In this document: piece after piece, positions 7,067-15,110 of the stretch
Layout of the letters: the number at the start of each line of letters is the position of its first letter
Numbering within the stretch: position 1 is the first letter of the stretch
DNA from: CAZKEG01 sp964601575
GTDB lineage: Bacteria; Desulfobacterota; Thermodesulfobacteria; Thermodesulfobacteriales; Thermodesulfatatoraceae
Direction: 5' to 3'
Length of the DNA: 16,337 nucleotides
Assembly: GCA_964601575.1 (NCBI GenBank)
Contig: CAZROA010000085.1
Location: forward strand, 1-16,337
Position numbers and translations under genes: made by a program
The notes under the pieces: model-generated
Told to the model about the DNA's origin: nothing
Seen by the model: only the letters and a program-made list of their open reading frames with translations
Database searches by the model: none

Positions 7067-7944
7067 TTGAAAAAATTTATAAAAATTTGTGCTGTAGGGG
7101 AAAGAGTCCTCCTTTCTGGCACGATCAAATAAAAATGTCGTTTGATGCGAAGCCCTTCCACCGGAACCTCCCTTAAGACGCCGCTGGCCAGATCCTCGGC
7201 CACCGCCCGACGGGAAAGAAAGGCCCCACCAAGACCGCTTTTCACCGCCTGGCGTACCGCCTCCGTTGAACCGAGTTCAGCGACGATGTGGAGCTTGTCC
7301 GGAGGACAACCGATCTCCTTAAGGGCCCTTTTGGCCGTAAGCCAAGTGCCTGAACCTCTCTCACGGACCACCAGGGGGATCTTTCGCACCTCTTCGGGCT
7401 TAATGCTTTTGCTTCCTAGCCCTAGATTTTGGGGGACAACAAGGATTATCTCGTCTTCATAACAAGGCTCATAGGACAAGTTCGACTCCAGGACCTTGGC
7501 CCCGACGATGCCCAATTCCAAATCGCCTTCGGCTACTAAATGAGCGATTTCGTCGGTATCAGAGATCTTCACCGAGACCTGAATCTCGGGATAAGTCTCT
7601 TTAAAACGACCTAAAATCTTTGGCAGGATATATTGCCCTGGGATGGTACTACCACCGATGAGGAGTTTCCCTTTACGCCCCCCTTTGAAAAGGGCCATTT
7701 CTCTTTCGGCCTCTTCTACCAAACGGATGATCCTCTTGGCGTAACGGTGAAGCAGAAGACCCGCCGGTGTTGGGACGACCTCTCGGGTGTGCCGGTCCAG
7801 AAGAGTGACCCCGAAAAAGTCTTCCAAGGCCTTTACATGGCCAGAAACTGTAGGTTGAGTAAGATTACTGAGTTCAGCGGCCTTAGAAAAACTTCGTTGT
7901 TCAAGGACCAAGGCAAAGACTTGGAGCTTTCTCAGGTCTAACAA
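7054..7944 (-). CDS. LysR-family transcriptional regulator
   Basis: A 296-residue LTTR. The N-terminal winged helix-turn-helix has FSKAAELSNLTQPTVSGHV at 19-37 and ends in LLDRHTREVVPTPAG. The C-terminal two-lobed effector domain contains LLIGGSTIPGQYILP and a later LVVRERGSGT loop of the CysB/CysL-like kind. The sequence resembles the subgroup often annotated as selenium- or sulfur-metabolism-associated LysR regulators, but I cannot confirm the effector or targets. Start TTG 7944 overlaps the stop of the DUF1232 gene as TTGTTAG and is served by GGAGG seven bases upstream, so the two are probably translated together. It lies just upstream of, and in the same direction as, ino1; read-through into the ino1 cluster is possible because no clear terminator lies between. 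Confidence 0.9.
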   Translation of the reverse strand: MLDLRKLQVFALVLEQRSFSKAAELSNLTQPTVSGHVKALEDFFGVTLLDRHTREVVPTPAGLLLHRYAKRIIRLVEEAEREMALFKGGRKGKLLIGGSTIPGQYILPKILGRFKETYPEIQVSVKISDTDEIAHLVAEGDLELGIVGAKVLESNLSYEPCYEDEIILVVPQNLGLGSKSIKPEEVRKIPLVVRERGSGTWLTAKRALKEIGCPPDKLHIVAELGSTEAVRQAVKSGLGGAFLSRRAVAEDLASGVLREVPVEGLRIKRHFYLIVPERRTLSPTAQIFINFFKSQP

Positions 7945-8312
7945 GACTTTTCCTCCGTCTCTATAGTTCCTATGACCGCTTCTCTAATACGAGCAGGCAA
8001 AAACCGCGCTCCCACCTCGGCGATTTGTTTGATCAAAGAGACGATATCTTCCTCACCAGACCAGTGCTCCCGGAGAACCTCTTCATCTACGTGATTAATG
8101 AGACGGATCAAGGCCAAGGCTACCAGATAGAGATCATCTACCATCCCGAAGAAAGGAATGGCATCTGGGACAAAGTCCGCTGGATTTAGCAAATAGGCAA
8201 TAGCTGCCGCCAAAATAGCCTTATCTTGGGCGGAAACACGGGAATCCTTAAGGAGCCCCAAGAGGAGTTTCAAAAATTTGGGCACTAAGGAAAGATATTT
8301 TTTAAATCGCAA
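7938..8312 (-). CDS. DUF1232 (YkvA-type) protein
   Basis: A small protein of about 124 residues with the DUF1232 core AIAYLLNPADFVPDAIPFFG followed by MVDDLYLVALALIRLI, roughly residues 36-72. This core is hydrophobic with a characteristic P-D-x-x-P-D turn, and is usually taken as membrane associated. The family function is unknown. The start is set by the ribosome site: AAGGAGGT (8324-8317, minus strand) stands five to six bases before TTG 8312, giving the N-terminus (M)RFKKYLSL. An upstream in-frame TTG at 8327 would place this ribosome site inside the coding region and has none of its own. The stop overlaps the LysR start. The pairing suggests co-regulation rather than a known partnership. 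Confidence 0.8.
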   Translation of the reverse strand: MRFKKYLSLVPKFLKLLLGLLKDSRVSAQDKAILAAAIAYLLNPADFVPDAIPFFGMVDDLYLVALALIRLINHVDEEVLREHWSGEEDIVSLIKQIAEVGARFLPARIREAVIGTIETEEKSC

Positions 8313-8342
8313 AGAAACCTCCTTCAAAACCTATTTCGAGGA

Positions 8343-8368
8343 TATAAATCTTCCAGACCGGATTTATA
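8343..8368. promoter_or_regulatory. perfect 8-bp dyad in the YkvA/ispG divergent region
   Basis: TATAAATC (8343-8350) and GATTTATA (8361-8368) are exact reverse complements with a 10-base spacer. The core ATC-N10-GAT is similar to, but one base wider than, the ATC-N9-GAT pattern seen in some LysR-family boxes. It lies 31-56 bases upstream of the DUF1232 start, on the 5' side of the operon that encodes a LysR regulator, so it may be an autoregulatory operator or a 5' mRNA stem. Inference from position and symmetry only. Confidence 0.4.
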
Positions 8369-8396
8369 GTCTAGGCCTATAGCGACCCGTGAGCAA
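8368..8396 (-). promoter_or_regulatory. possible promoter for the DUF1232-LysR operon
   Basis: On the minus strand, TTGCTC (8396-8391) and TAGACT (8373-8368) are separated by 17 bases. Each matches the sigma70 consensus at four of six positions. Transcription would start close to 8361, at the edge of the TATAAATC/GATTTATA dyad, and leave about 50 bases before TTG 8312. The match is only moderate. Confidence 0.35.
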
Positions 8397-8400
8397 ATGA

Positions 8401-8414
8401 TATACATTATACAT
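8401..8414. repeat. tandem TATACAT repeat
   Basis: Two perfect adjacent copies of TATACAT, embedded in an AAATG...CATTT outer symmetry (8395-8416). It is an AT-rich patch in the divergent intergenic region, about 50 bases before ispG, and could aid melting or bind a regulator. Nothing else supports a role. Confidence 0.4.
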
Positions 8415-8464
8415 TTGGGTTGACAAGGGGAGTTGAAACAAGAATTTCCGACAAAGAAGCTAAT

Positions 8465-9559
8465 ATGCCTATTAAACGCAAACCAACAAGGACTATTTAT
8501 GTCGGAAACGTCCCGGTGGGTGGCGGGCACCCGGTGGTGGTGCAGTCTATGACCAATACCGACACCCGCAACGTCCAGGCCACCGTGGCCCAAATCAAGC
8601 GCCTTGAAGAGTGTGGATGTGAGATTATTCGGGTAGCGGTACCAGACGAAGAGGCTGCCCAGGCCCTTAAAAAGATCAAAAAGGCCATCGGCATCCCCCT
8701 TATTGCTGATATCCACTTTGATTGGCGCTTGGCGGTTCAAGCCCTTAAGGCCGGGGCCGACGGTATTCGTATCAATCCTGGGAACATCAAAGGGCTAGAG
8801 AACGTAAGACGTATTATCCAGGCAGCCAAGGCCCACGGAGCTGCTGTGCGGGTCGGAGTAAATGCCGGCTCACTTGAAAAGGATCTTCGTCAGAAATATG
8901 GCGGGCCTACGGCCAAGGCTTTGGTGGAAAGCGCCCTCCGGCACCTAGACTTTATCGTTGGAGACCTGGGTTTTGAAAACCTAAAGGTCTCTCTCAAGTC
9001 CTCGGATGTCTGGACCACCATCGAGGCCTATCGTCTATTCTCTGAACGAAGTGATTTTCCCCTCCACTTGGGGGTGACCGAGGCCGGAGGCCTTATCCCT
9101 GGCACAGTAAAGAGTGCCTTTGCCCTGGGGCTTTTGCTCTCCGAAGGCATTGGTGATACCCTGCGTGTCTCCCTTACCCGTGATCCCGGTGAAGAAGTCC
9201 GGGTGGCCTATGAGATCCTCCGCGCTGTAGGTCTTAGAAATCGTGGCCCGGAGATCATCTCTTGCCCAACATGCGGACGTTGCGAGATTGATCTCTTTGC
9301 CATTGCTGAAGAAGTGGAAAGATTTGCCCAAAGGATCGAAGCCCCAATCAAATTGGCGGTTATGGGTTGCGTGGTTAATGGCCCGGGTGAGGCCCGGGAA
9401 GCGGATGTAGGCTTGGCTGGCGGACGCGGAGTAGGTCTTATCTTTCGTAAGGGTAAAATAATCAAAAAAGTCCCGGAAAAAGAGATCCTTCCAGCCTTTT
9501 TCGCCGAAGTAGAGGCCTTTCTCAAGGAAACCTCCACCTTTAAGGATTCTTCTCACTAA
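8465..9559 (+). CDS. ispG: 4-hydroxy-3-methylbut-2-enyl diphosphate synthase
   Basis: IspG reductively opens 2-C-methyl-erythritol cyclodiphosphate to HMBPP, the penultimate step of the MEP isoprenoid pathway, with a [4Fe-4S] cluster. The 364-residue protein has the TIM-barrel start TIYVGNVPVGGGHPVVVQSM, then ADIHFDWRLA (81-90) and IRINPGNIKG (101-110). The C-terminal cluster domain has Cys267 and Cys270 in SCPTCGRCEIDL, and Cys302 in MGCVVNGPGEA with the conserved Glu309. No large insert is present, so this is the standard bacterial form. ATG 8465 is chosen since MPIKRKPTRTI matches the usual beginning; an in-frame TTG at 8420 would add 15 unconserved residues and lies in a promoter-like TTGACA. 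Upstream, AAGAAG is only a weak ribosome site. HDOD gene follows after 34 bases. Confidence 0.96.
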   Translation: MPIKRKPTRTIYVGNVPVGGGHPVVVQSMTNTDTRNVQATVAQIKRLEECGCEIIRVAVPDEEAAQALKKIKKAIGIPLIADIHFDWRLAVQALKAGADGIRINPGNIKGLENVRRIIQAAKAHGAAVRVGVNAGSLEKDLRQKYGGPTAKALVESALRHLDFIVGDLGFENLKVSLKSSDVWTTIEAYRLFSERSDFPLHLGVTEAGGLIPGTVKSAFALGLLLSEGIGDTLRVSLTRDPGEEVRVAYEILRAVGLRNRGPEIISCPTCGRCEIDLFAIAEEVERFAQRIEAPIKLAVMGCVVNGPGEAREADVGLAGGRGVGLIFRKGKIIKKVPEKEILPAFFAEVEAFLKETSTFKDSSH

Positions 9560-9593
9560 TCGATAAGAAAATAACAAATCAAAGGCTGGAAAA

Positions 9594-10700
9594 ATGTTTT
9601 ACTTAGCCCTAGCCGGTGGAATTATCTTCTTTTTGATCATTCTGTTCTTCTTGCGTCCTTCTCGTGAACCACTTCAAGAAAAGACCAAGATCCGTAAACC
9701 CAAAAGGGAAGAGATTGCTGGGCCTCAATCGCCAATCTTTAAGAGGGAAATAGAAGAACGAAAAACAAATCGTCGGATATATTTCCTGGTCTCTTACAGA
9801 GAGAAACCACATCAAGAACTCACTCCCCAACAACAAGAAATCCTCTATCAAGAACTGAAGCATTTCCCTTTACCTTCTGGAGCTGCCCTCAAGCTTTCGG
9901 AACTCCTCCGGGATCCCTACGCTGATTCGCGCCAGGTAGCCTCTTTGGCTGCTACCGATCCGGTCCTTTCCGCCAAAATCTTGGCCATAGTGAACTCGGC
10001 CTATTTTTTACCTTCAACCTCCAAACGGGTAACCTCTATCCATCGGGCCATCCTCCTGCTGGGATTTAACCAGGTCCGTAACCTCCTCCTCCAGACGGTC
10101 CTGGAAAATGCGGTGGCCAAACACTCCCCCCTACCCAAGGAAGAAATTAAGAAGATCTGGATGCACTCAGCCACCGTTTCCGTGGTGGCTGGACATATAT
10201 CAAGCCTCTGTGAGACCTCCACCGGCCTCGCCCTCACCGCCGGCCTGGTACACGATATCGGTAAGTTCTTTTTGCCTTTTTTTGAAAAGGGACAGGCTGG
10301 TGGTTCTTACGGCTTACAAGAATCAGAAGAGGAACTCCCGCCCCTTATCCAAGAAGAGATGAAATACGGTTTCAATCACTGTGTCATTGGGGCCACCCTT
10401 TGTCGGCTTTGGAAATTACCTTCTGAGATCACTCAAACCGTAGCTTTTCATCATTTTCCTAGCCTCAAAAGCCTTTCAAATCTTACGCCAGAGACCCGAA
10501 AGACCGTCTTGATTGTCGCCCTGGCCGATTATATCTGCCATCTCCTAGGCGTCTCCGAGGAAGACTCCTATCTTTATGCATGGCCGGAGAATATCGTAGA
10601 GACCTTAGGGCTTTCGGGAAACCCGGAGGATTTGATCACACCTAAGGTCCAAAAAGAAGTGGAAAAGATGGCCAAGATGCTTGAGAGCTTCTATGAATGA
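9594..10700 (+). CDS. membrane-anchored HDOD-domain protein with HD-type metal residues
   Basis: A 368-residue protein. Residues 2-20 form one strong membrane helix, then a charged linker runs to about 75. From about 76 an HDOD signalling domain begins (FPLPSGAALKLSELL, then DPVLSAKILAIVNSAYF), as in the HDOD family that links bacterial signalling to cyclic nucleotides, motility or stress. Residues that could ligate metal as in HD phosphohydrolases are kept: His191 (WMHS), His220-Asp221 (GLVHDIGKF), His262, His286-His287 and Asp312 (ALADYI). Hydrolase activity is therefore possible but not shown; many HDOD proteins are non-catalytic scaffolds. It follows ispG by 34 bases with no terminator seen, suggesting co-transcription. 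Its stop touches the stop of the convergent amidase gene. Confidence 0.85.
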   Translation: MFYLALAGGIIFFLIILFFLRPSREPLQEKTKIRKPKREEIAGPQSPIFKREIEERKTNRRIYFLVSYREKPHQELTPQQQEILYQELKHFPLPSGAALKLSELLRDPYADSRQVASLAATDPVLSAKILAIVNSAYFLPSTSKRVTSIHRAILLLGFNQVRNLLLQTVLENAVAKHSPLPKEEIKKIWMHSATVSVVAGHISSLCETSTGLALTAGLVHDIGKFFLPFFEKGQAGGSYGLQESEEELPPLIQEEMKYGFNHCVIGATLCRLWKLPSEITQTVAFHHFPSLKSLSNLTPETRKTVLIVALADYICHLLGVSEEDSYLYAWPENIVETLGLSGNPEDLITPKVQKEVEKMAKMLESFYE

Positions 10701-12356
10701 TCAGCGGTAGGCGGTAAGTTTGATCTCTTTCATATATCGTTCTATCCCCCTAGCCAATCCCTCGGCTACGGTCTCCAAATAACGAGGATCTCGGAGGCGT
10801 CTTTCCTCGAAACGGTTGCTGATAAAGCCGATCTCCACCAAGACAGCAGGCATCCTGGTACCGATCAAGACCACAAAAGGCGCGGTCTTGACTCCGCGAT
10901 TCCTGACTCGACGATAACGACGACTCAAGGTATGCACTAATTCCTCCTGGATATCTCTGGCCAGACGGCTTGATTCTTCTACTTTAGAATGGAGGAGAAT
11001 GTTCTTGAGAAGGTCTTGTAGTTCGCCAAGGGAGCGGGTAGAGGCTGCATTTTCCATGGCGGCCACCCGCATAGCCTCTTTGTCAGTGGCAAAGTTGAGA
11101 TAGTAAGTCTCTACACCCCTGGCCCGCCTATTGGGAGAACTGTTGACATGGATGGAGATGAATAGATCGGTGTGTTTCATATTGGCGATGGCCGTTCGCT
11201 GTTCTAGAGGGATAAATACGTCCTTGGACCTGGTCAGAATGACCTCGCAGCCCAGGCGTTCACGTAATTTCTTAGCCAATAATTTCGAGACCTTGAGCAC
11301 CACATCCTTTTCTCGTAGACCATGGCGACTCTTGGCCCCAGGGTCTCGACCACCATGCCCGGGGTCGATCACAATCCGCCTTACGCAAAGCCCCAACTGT
11401 TGGGCCAGAGAAAAGGGCCCTTTACTCGGGAGCTTAGGACAGACGATCTTTGTCTTTTCGCTCTGTCCCACCAGATCGATGACCAACCGAGGGGGTTCGT
11501 CCAGGAAAAACACCCGATAATTGGTCAGACTGTTGAGATCCAGGACGACGCGGACGGTTTTGGGCCTGTACTGTCCCAAACGGACCTGTTTGAGCAACCC
11601 GTCTTTGATCGGGATCAGCGGCGTCAAATAGGGGGAGAGCTTGGCCGGGGTACAATCAATATAAAGCCTGGGCGGTTTACCGGCATGGGCCTTGAGAGTA
11701 TGGACCTTGTAGATCGGTTTTCTCGAAAGATCAATGACTACCCGACTGTATTCCTGACTTGACCAATGACGAACGTTTTTGATCAAACAAGGGGTAGGGG
11801 GAGAGGTCTTGGCCGAGTTGGAATGAAATTTCCTGTGATGAGAAGTCTTTGAGGCTAAATTTTTGGGTTTGGACTTTTTGCCCCCTGCCCTTCGAAGGCG
11901 GCGTTTCAACTTGAGGGCTGTCACCGGATCTCTTAATTTTTTTTCGTAAATGGAGATGGCCCGTTTGAGGGCTTCATCAACCAAGGAGCTTCGAGGGTAT
12001 TTCTCCCATAAGAGCCGATAATGCTTAAGGGCCTCAAGGAGGTCTTTCTTACGGCCTGAGTAACCGTATAATTCCTCCCAAAGCCTTGCCGTTTTATAGA
12101 GGGCCTTGGGAGCTACCTTACTCTGGGGGAACCGAAGATAGATACGTTCAAAGCGATAGATTATTCGCAACCAATAACGGCGATATTTAATTTGTTTGGA
12201 ATAGGCAAAGTGCTTTAGTTCTCTTTCGGCCCTTTGATAGGCGATTTCGGCCTCGCTCTTGGCCCAAGAGGGGAGACTCTGAGAAAAAAAGAGCAGGGAA
12301 AACAAAAATAGATAAAACCAGTTCCTTTTTAGAAAGGGGTACCAGCTTATCTTCAT
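10701..12356 (-). CDS. exported N-acetylmuramoyl-L-alanine amidase (TPR-like + AMIN + amidase_3)
   Basis: A zinc amidase that cuts the MurNAc-L-Ala bond of peptidoglycan, likely during septum splitting or wall remodelling. In its 551 residues there is a signal peptide (1-33, cut near PSWA), a TPR/YbgF-like helical region (about 37-150), and a basic Lys/Ser-rich linker (about 155-190). An AMIN targeting domain follows (about 192-298). The amidase_3 domain then has His334 in IDPGHGGRDPG, Glu349, His403 in SIHVNSSPN and catalytic Glu508 in LVEIGFISN. The set of zinc and catalytic residues is complete, so it should be active. Start ATG 12356 shares a base with the mutS TGA stop (TGATG); TTG 12359 is an alternative one codon earlier. 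It is probably co-translated with mutS. The E. coli AmiC architecture lacks the TPR-like part. Confidence 0.93.
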   Translation of the reverse strand: MKISWYPFLKRNWFYLFLFSLLFFSQSLPSWAKSEAEIAYQRAERELKHFAYSKQIKYRRYWLRIIYRFERIYLRFPQSKVAPKALYKTARLWEELYGYSGRKKDLLEALKHYRLLWEKYPRSSLVDEALKRAISIYEKKLRDPVTALKLKRRLRRAGGKKSKPKNLASKTSHHRKFHSNSAKTSPPTPCLIKNVRHWSSQEYSRVVIDLSRKPIYKVHTLKAHAGKPPRLYIDCTPAKLSPYLTPLIPIKDGLLKQVRLGQYRPKTVRVVLDLNSLTNYRVFFLDEPPRLVIDLVGQSEKTKIVCPKLPSKGPFSLAQQLGLCVRRIVIDPGHGGRDPGAKSRHGLREKDVVLKVSKLLAKKLRERLGCEVILTRSKDVFIPLEQRTAIANMKHTDLFISIHVNSSPNRRARGVETYYLNFATDKEAMRVAAMENAASTRSLGELQDLLKNILLHSKVEESSRLARDIQEELVHTLSRRYRRVRNRGVKTAPFVVLIGTRMPAVLVEIGFISNRFEERRLRDPRYLETVAEGLARGIERYMKEIKLTAYR

Positions 12357-14926
12357 CAACTACTCTCTTCGGCCAGGCGTTTGAGTTCAAAGAGGCATTC
12401 CAGGGCCTCAAGCGGGGTCATCCGATTTGGATCTAGGGCTCGTAATTTCTGCTTAAGCTTACCATCACTTTGGAAAAGGGGTAGGGCAAGTTGCTTTTGC
12501 CTGGGAGAAAGCTCTGGTTTCTGTTCTAATCTGGCCAAGATCTCTTTGGCCCGTTTGAGCACTTCCTTGGGAAGACCGGCCAAGGCCGCTACCTGGATAC
12601 CATAAGACTCACTTGCTGGCCCGGGTAGCAAACGATAGAGAAAGACGATGGAATCCTCCCATTCCTTGACGGCCACGTTGTAGTTTTTGACCCCGACATT
12701 TTCTTTAGCAAGCTCTGTAAGTTCATGATAATGGGTGGCGAAGAGGGTGCGTATCTTTCGTTTGACCAAATACTCAGCCACTGCCCAGGCGATGGAAAGC
12801 CCGTCGAAGGTGCTGGTCCCCCGGCCTATTTCATCGAGCACCACCAAACTTTGCTTCGTGGCCTGGTGGAGGATGTGGGCGCATTCGGTCATCTCGACCA
12901 TGAAGGTGCTTCGTCCACGGGAGAGCTGATCCGAGGCCCCGACCCTGGTGAAGATGCGATCACAGACACCGATGCGCGCGTATTCTGCAGGCACAAAACT
13001 TCCCATGTGAGCCATAAGGGTAATCAGGGCCGTCTGGCGAAGGATGGTCGATTTACCGGCCATATTTGGACCGGTGATGATCAAAATGGTGTTTTCTTCG
13101 TCATCAAGCAGGATATCGTTAGGGACAAATTGACCGGCAGGAAGGGTCTTCTCCACCACCGGATGCCGGCCTTCGCGTATGTCGATCACCCTTTCGGTGG
13201 TCATTTCTGGGCGTACATAATTGTTTTCTGCAGCCACTTCGGCCAGGGCAATCAAAACGTCAAGGGTGGCCAGGGCCTTAGCTGTCTCTTTTAATTCCTT
13301 GGTCTTACCCGCTACCTCTTCTCGTAACTCAACAAAGAGTTGATATTCCAGCCCTTTTAATCGTTCGTCGGCGGAAAGGACCTTAGCTTCAAACTCCTTG
13401 AGCTCTTGGGTAATAAAACGTTCCCCACCAACCAAGGTCTGTTTACGAATATAGTCCGGAGGGACTTTCTTGAGATGACTCTTAGAGACCTCAATGTAGT
13501 AACCAAAGACCCGGTTGTATCCTATTTTGAGATTGGGGATACCAGTCCGTTTGCGTTCTCGGACCTCAAGTTCGGAGAGAAAAGAGAGGCCATCGGTCTT
13601 CAAACGTCGCAGTTCATCGAGTTCAGGATGAACCCCTTCCTTGATCAAGCCCCCTTCTTTAATATTCACCGGGGCTTCATCCCGAAGGGTCTGTTCGATC
13701 TTCTTGGCCAAATCGGATAAGTCGTGAATCTGTTGCCTCAACTCCTCAAGGAGTCCGGGAACTTGATCCGAAAGGGCCTCACGAATCCTGGGCAAGGCCT
13801 TAAGAGAATCTTTTAGAGCCAAAAGGTCTCGGGGATTGGCTAACCTCATGGCACAGCGCCCGGCCAAACGTTCAAGATCCGAGACTTTTTTTAATTCGGT
13901 GCGCAGGCCCTGGCGTAAATGATAATGTTCCAGGAGGAATTCCACGGCTCGATGGCGGGCACAGATTCCTTCAAGATCCCGCAAAGGATAAAGGAGCCAA
14001 TGTTTAAGAAGCCTTCCTCCCATCGGGGTCAAGGTCTGATCCAGGACCCAAAGGAGGGAACCCTTCTTGGTACCATCAAAATTGTTGCGTAAGAGTTCCA
14101 GATTACGCTTGGTGGCCTCATCGATCACCAAATAGCGAGAGAGATGATAAAACTTTACCGGCGAGAGGTGCTCAAGGGCCATCTTCTGAGTCTCTTTGAC
14201 GTACTCAAGCAAGGCCCCTGCACAGGACAAGGCCTCTTTGGATCTATTCAAACCAAAAGCCGAAAGATCGACTATTTGATACTGTTCTTTGAGGAGACCT
14301 TCAGCCCGTTTTGGTTCAAAGGAAAGGCTTGGTCTTGGAGAAATAAAGATGGTAGGCAAAACCTCTTTTATCCTGTGTAAAAGCGGACTTTCTTTCAATT
14401 CCTCGGGGATGAGGATTTCTTTAGGCTCACGGCGGAAGAGTTCACTTAAGAGCTCTTCCTCTTCGGTAAGTTCTGTGGCCCAGAATTCACCGGTAGAAAG
14501 ATCAAGCAAGGCCAGCCCCAAGCGTTTTCCCCGGGAGAGAGCGGCTAAAAAGTGATAATCCTTAGCGGCCAGAGAATCCTGATCCACGTTTAAGCCCGGG
14601 GTGATGATACGGATCACTTCTCTTTTGACTAATCCCTTGGCTTGGCGGGGGTCTTCGACCTGTTCACAAATGGCCACTTTATAGCCGGCTTCGACCAAGC
14701 GATTGATATAAGGAGCGGCGTTGGCCGCTGGTACCCCACACATGGGGACCTTCTCTTTGGCCCCTTTGTCACGAGAGGTAAGGGCTATATCTAGGAGGCG
14801 AGAGGCCACTTCAGCGTCTTCAAAGAACATCTCATAAAAGTCACCCAAGCGAAAGAAAAGGATGGCATCGGGGTAGCGGTTCTTGATCTCAAGATATTGT
14901 CGAAACATAGGCGTCAGCCGAGTCAT
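12356..14926 (-). CDS. mutS: DNA mismatch repair protein MutS
   Basis: MutS binds mismatches and small loops and, with ATP, recruits MutL. The 856-residue length is typical of the MutS1 group. The mismatch-reading Phe-x-Glu is Phe30-Tyr-Glu32 in LGDFYEMFFEDA. The ATPase has Walker A GPNMAGKST at about 619-627, then VLDEIGRGTSTFDGLS and the H-loop FATHYHELTEL. A C-terminal PLFQSDGKLKQKLRALDPNRMTPLEALE tail also fits. I start at ATG 14926 (MTRLTPMFRQYLEIK), the usual family N-terminus. A GTG at 14974 would add 16 unconserved residues. No normal Shine-Dalgarno precedes 14926; GAAGGAA lies too far upstream (about 17 bases). No mutL is visible here. Confidence 0.97.
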   Translation of the reverse strand: MTRLTPMFRQYLEIKNRYPDAILFFRLGDFYEMFFEDAEVASRLLDIALTSRDKGAKEKVPMCGVPAANAAPYINRLVEAGYKVAICEQVEDPRQAKGLVKREVIRIITPGLNVDQDSLAAKDYHFLAALSRGKRLGLALLDLSTGEFWATELTEEEELLSELFRREPKEILIPEELKESPLLHRIKEVLPTIFISPRPSLSFEPKRAEGLLKEQYQIVDLSAFGLNRSKEALSCAGALLEYVKETQKMALEHLSPVKFYHLSRYLVIDEATKRNLELLRNNFDGTKKGSLLWVLDQTLTPMGGRLLKHWLLYPLRDLEGICARHRAVEFLLEHYHLRQGLRTELKKVSDLERLAGRCAMRLANPRDLLALKDSLKALPRIREALSDQVPGLLEELRQQIHDLSDLAKKIEQTLRDEAPVNIKEGGLIKEGVHPELDELRRLKTDGLSFLSELEVRERKRTGIPNLKIGYNRVFGYYIEVSKSHLKKVPPDYIRKQTLVGGERFITQELKEFEAKVLSADERLKGLEYQLFVELREEVAGKTKELKETAKALATLDVLIALAEVAAENNYVRPEMTTERVIDIREGRHPVVEKTLPAGQFVPNDILLDDEENTILIITGPNMAGKSTILRQTALITLMAHMGSFVPAEYARIGVCDRIFTRVGASDQLSRGRSTFMVEMTECAHILHQATKQSLVVLDEIGRGTSTFDGLSIAWAVAEYLVKRKIRTLFATHYHELTELAKENVGVKNYNVAVKEWEDSIVFLYRLLPGPASESYGIQVAALAGLPKEVLKRAKEILARLEQKPELSPRQKQLALPLFQSDGKLKQKLRALDPNRMTPLEALECLFELKRLAEESS

Positions 14927-15110
14927 AGTTTGAATTGTAACCGTTCCTTCAAAAGTGTGTAGGGCTTTAAACACCCGCCTTCTTCTAAAATTGGGCTCAA
15001 TGGTGAACGTCTTTAAAAAAGAGGTGCAAGTTATGGTAGGCTTATGAAGAAAGAAGTTTTTTTCGATACAAAGAGTTGAAAAGAAAGAGAAATGAAGGCA
15101 CTATTCCTCT

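Noticed and set aside
8420..8448. TTGACA (8420-8425) as a promoter for ispG
   Set aside because: The -35 is perfect, but at 17 bases the only -10 is AATTTC, and the start site would leave a leader of about 10 bases. Not convincing without transcript data.
8324..8740. A 138-codon open frame on minus across the ispG start
   Set aside because: It mirrors the conserved IspG N-terminus and covers the divergent promoter region; not protein-like.
9035..9577. A 180-codon open frame on minus, opposite ispG
   Set aside because: Antisense to the conserved C-terminal cluster domain of IspG, no domain or signal features.
11322..11762. A 146-codon open frame on plus, opposite the amidase gene
   Set aside because: Shadow of the AMIN and amidase domains with no own start signals.
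12725..13294. A 189-codon open frame on plus, opposite mutS
   Set aside because: It lies wholly antisense to the MutS ATPase region, shows no recognisable domain, and has no supporting ribosome site; it is a shadow of a conserved gene.
15044..15079. An 11-codon frame (MKKEVFFDTKS) upstream of the AhbA-AhbB gene
   Set aside because: Could be a leader peptide, but there is no clear ribosome site, hairpin pair or terminator to make an attenuator.
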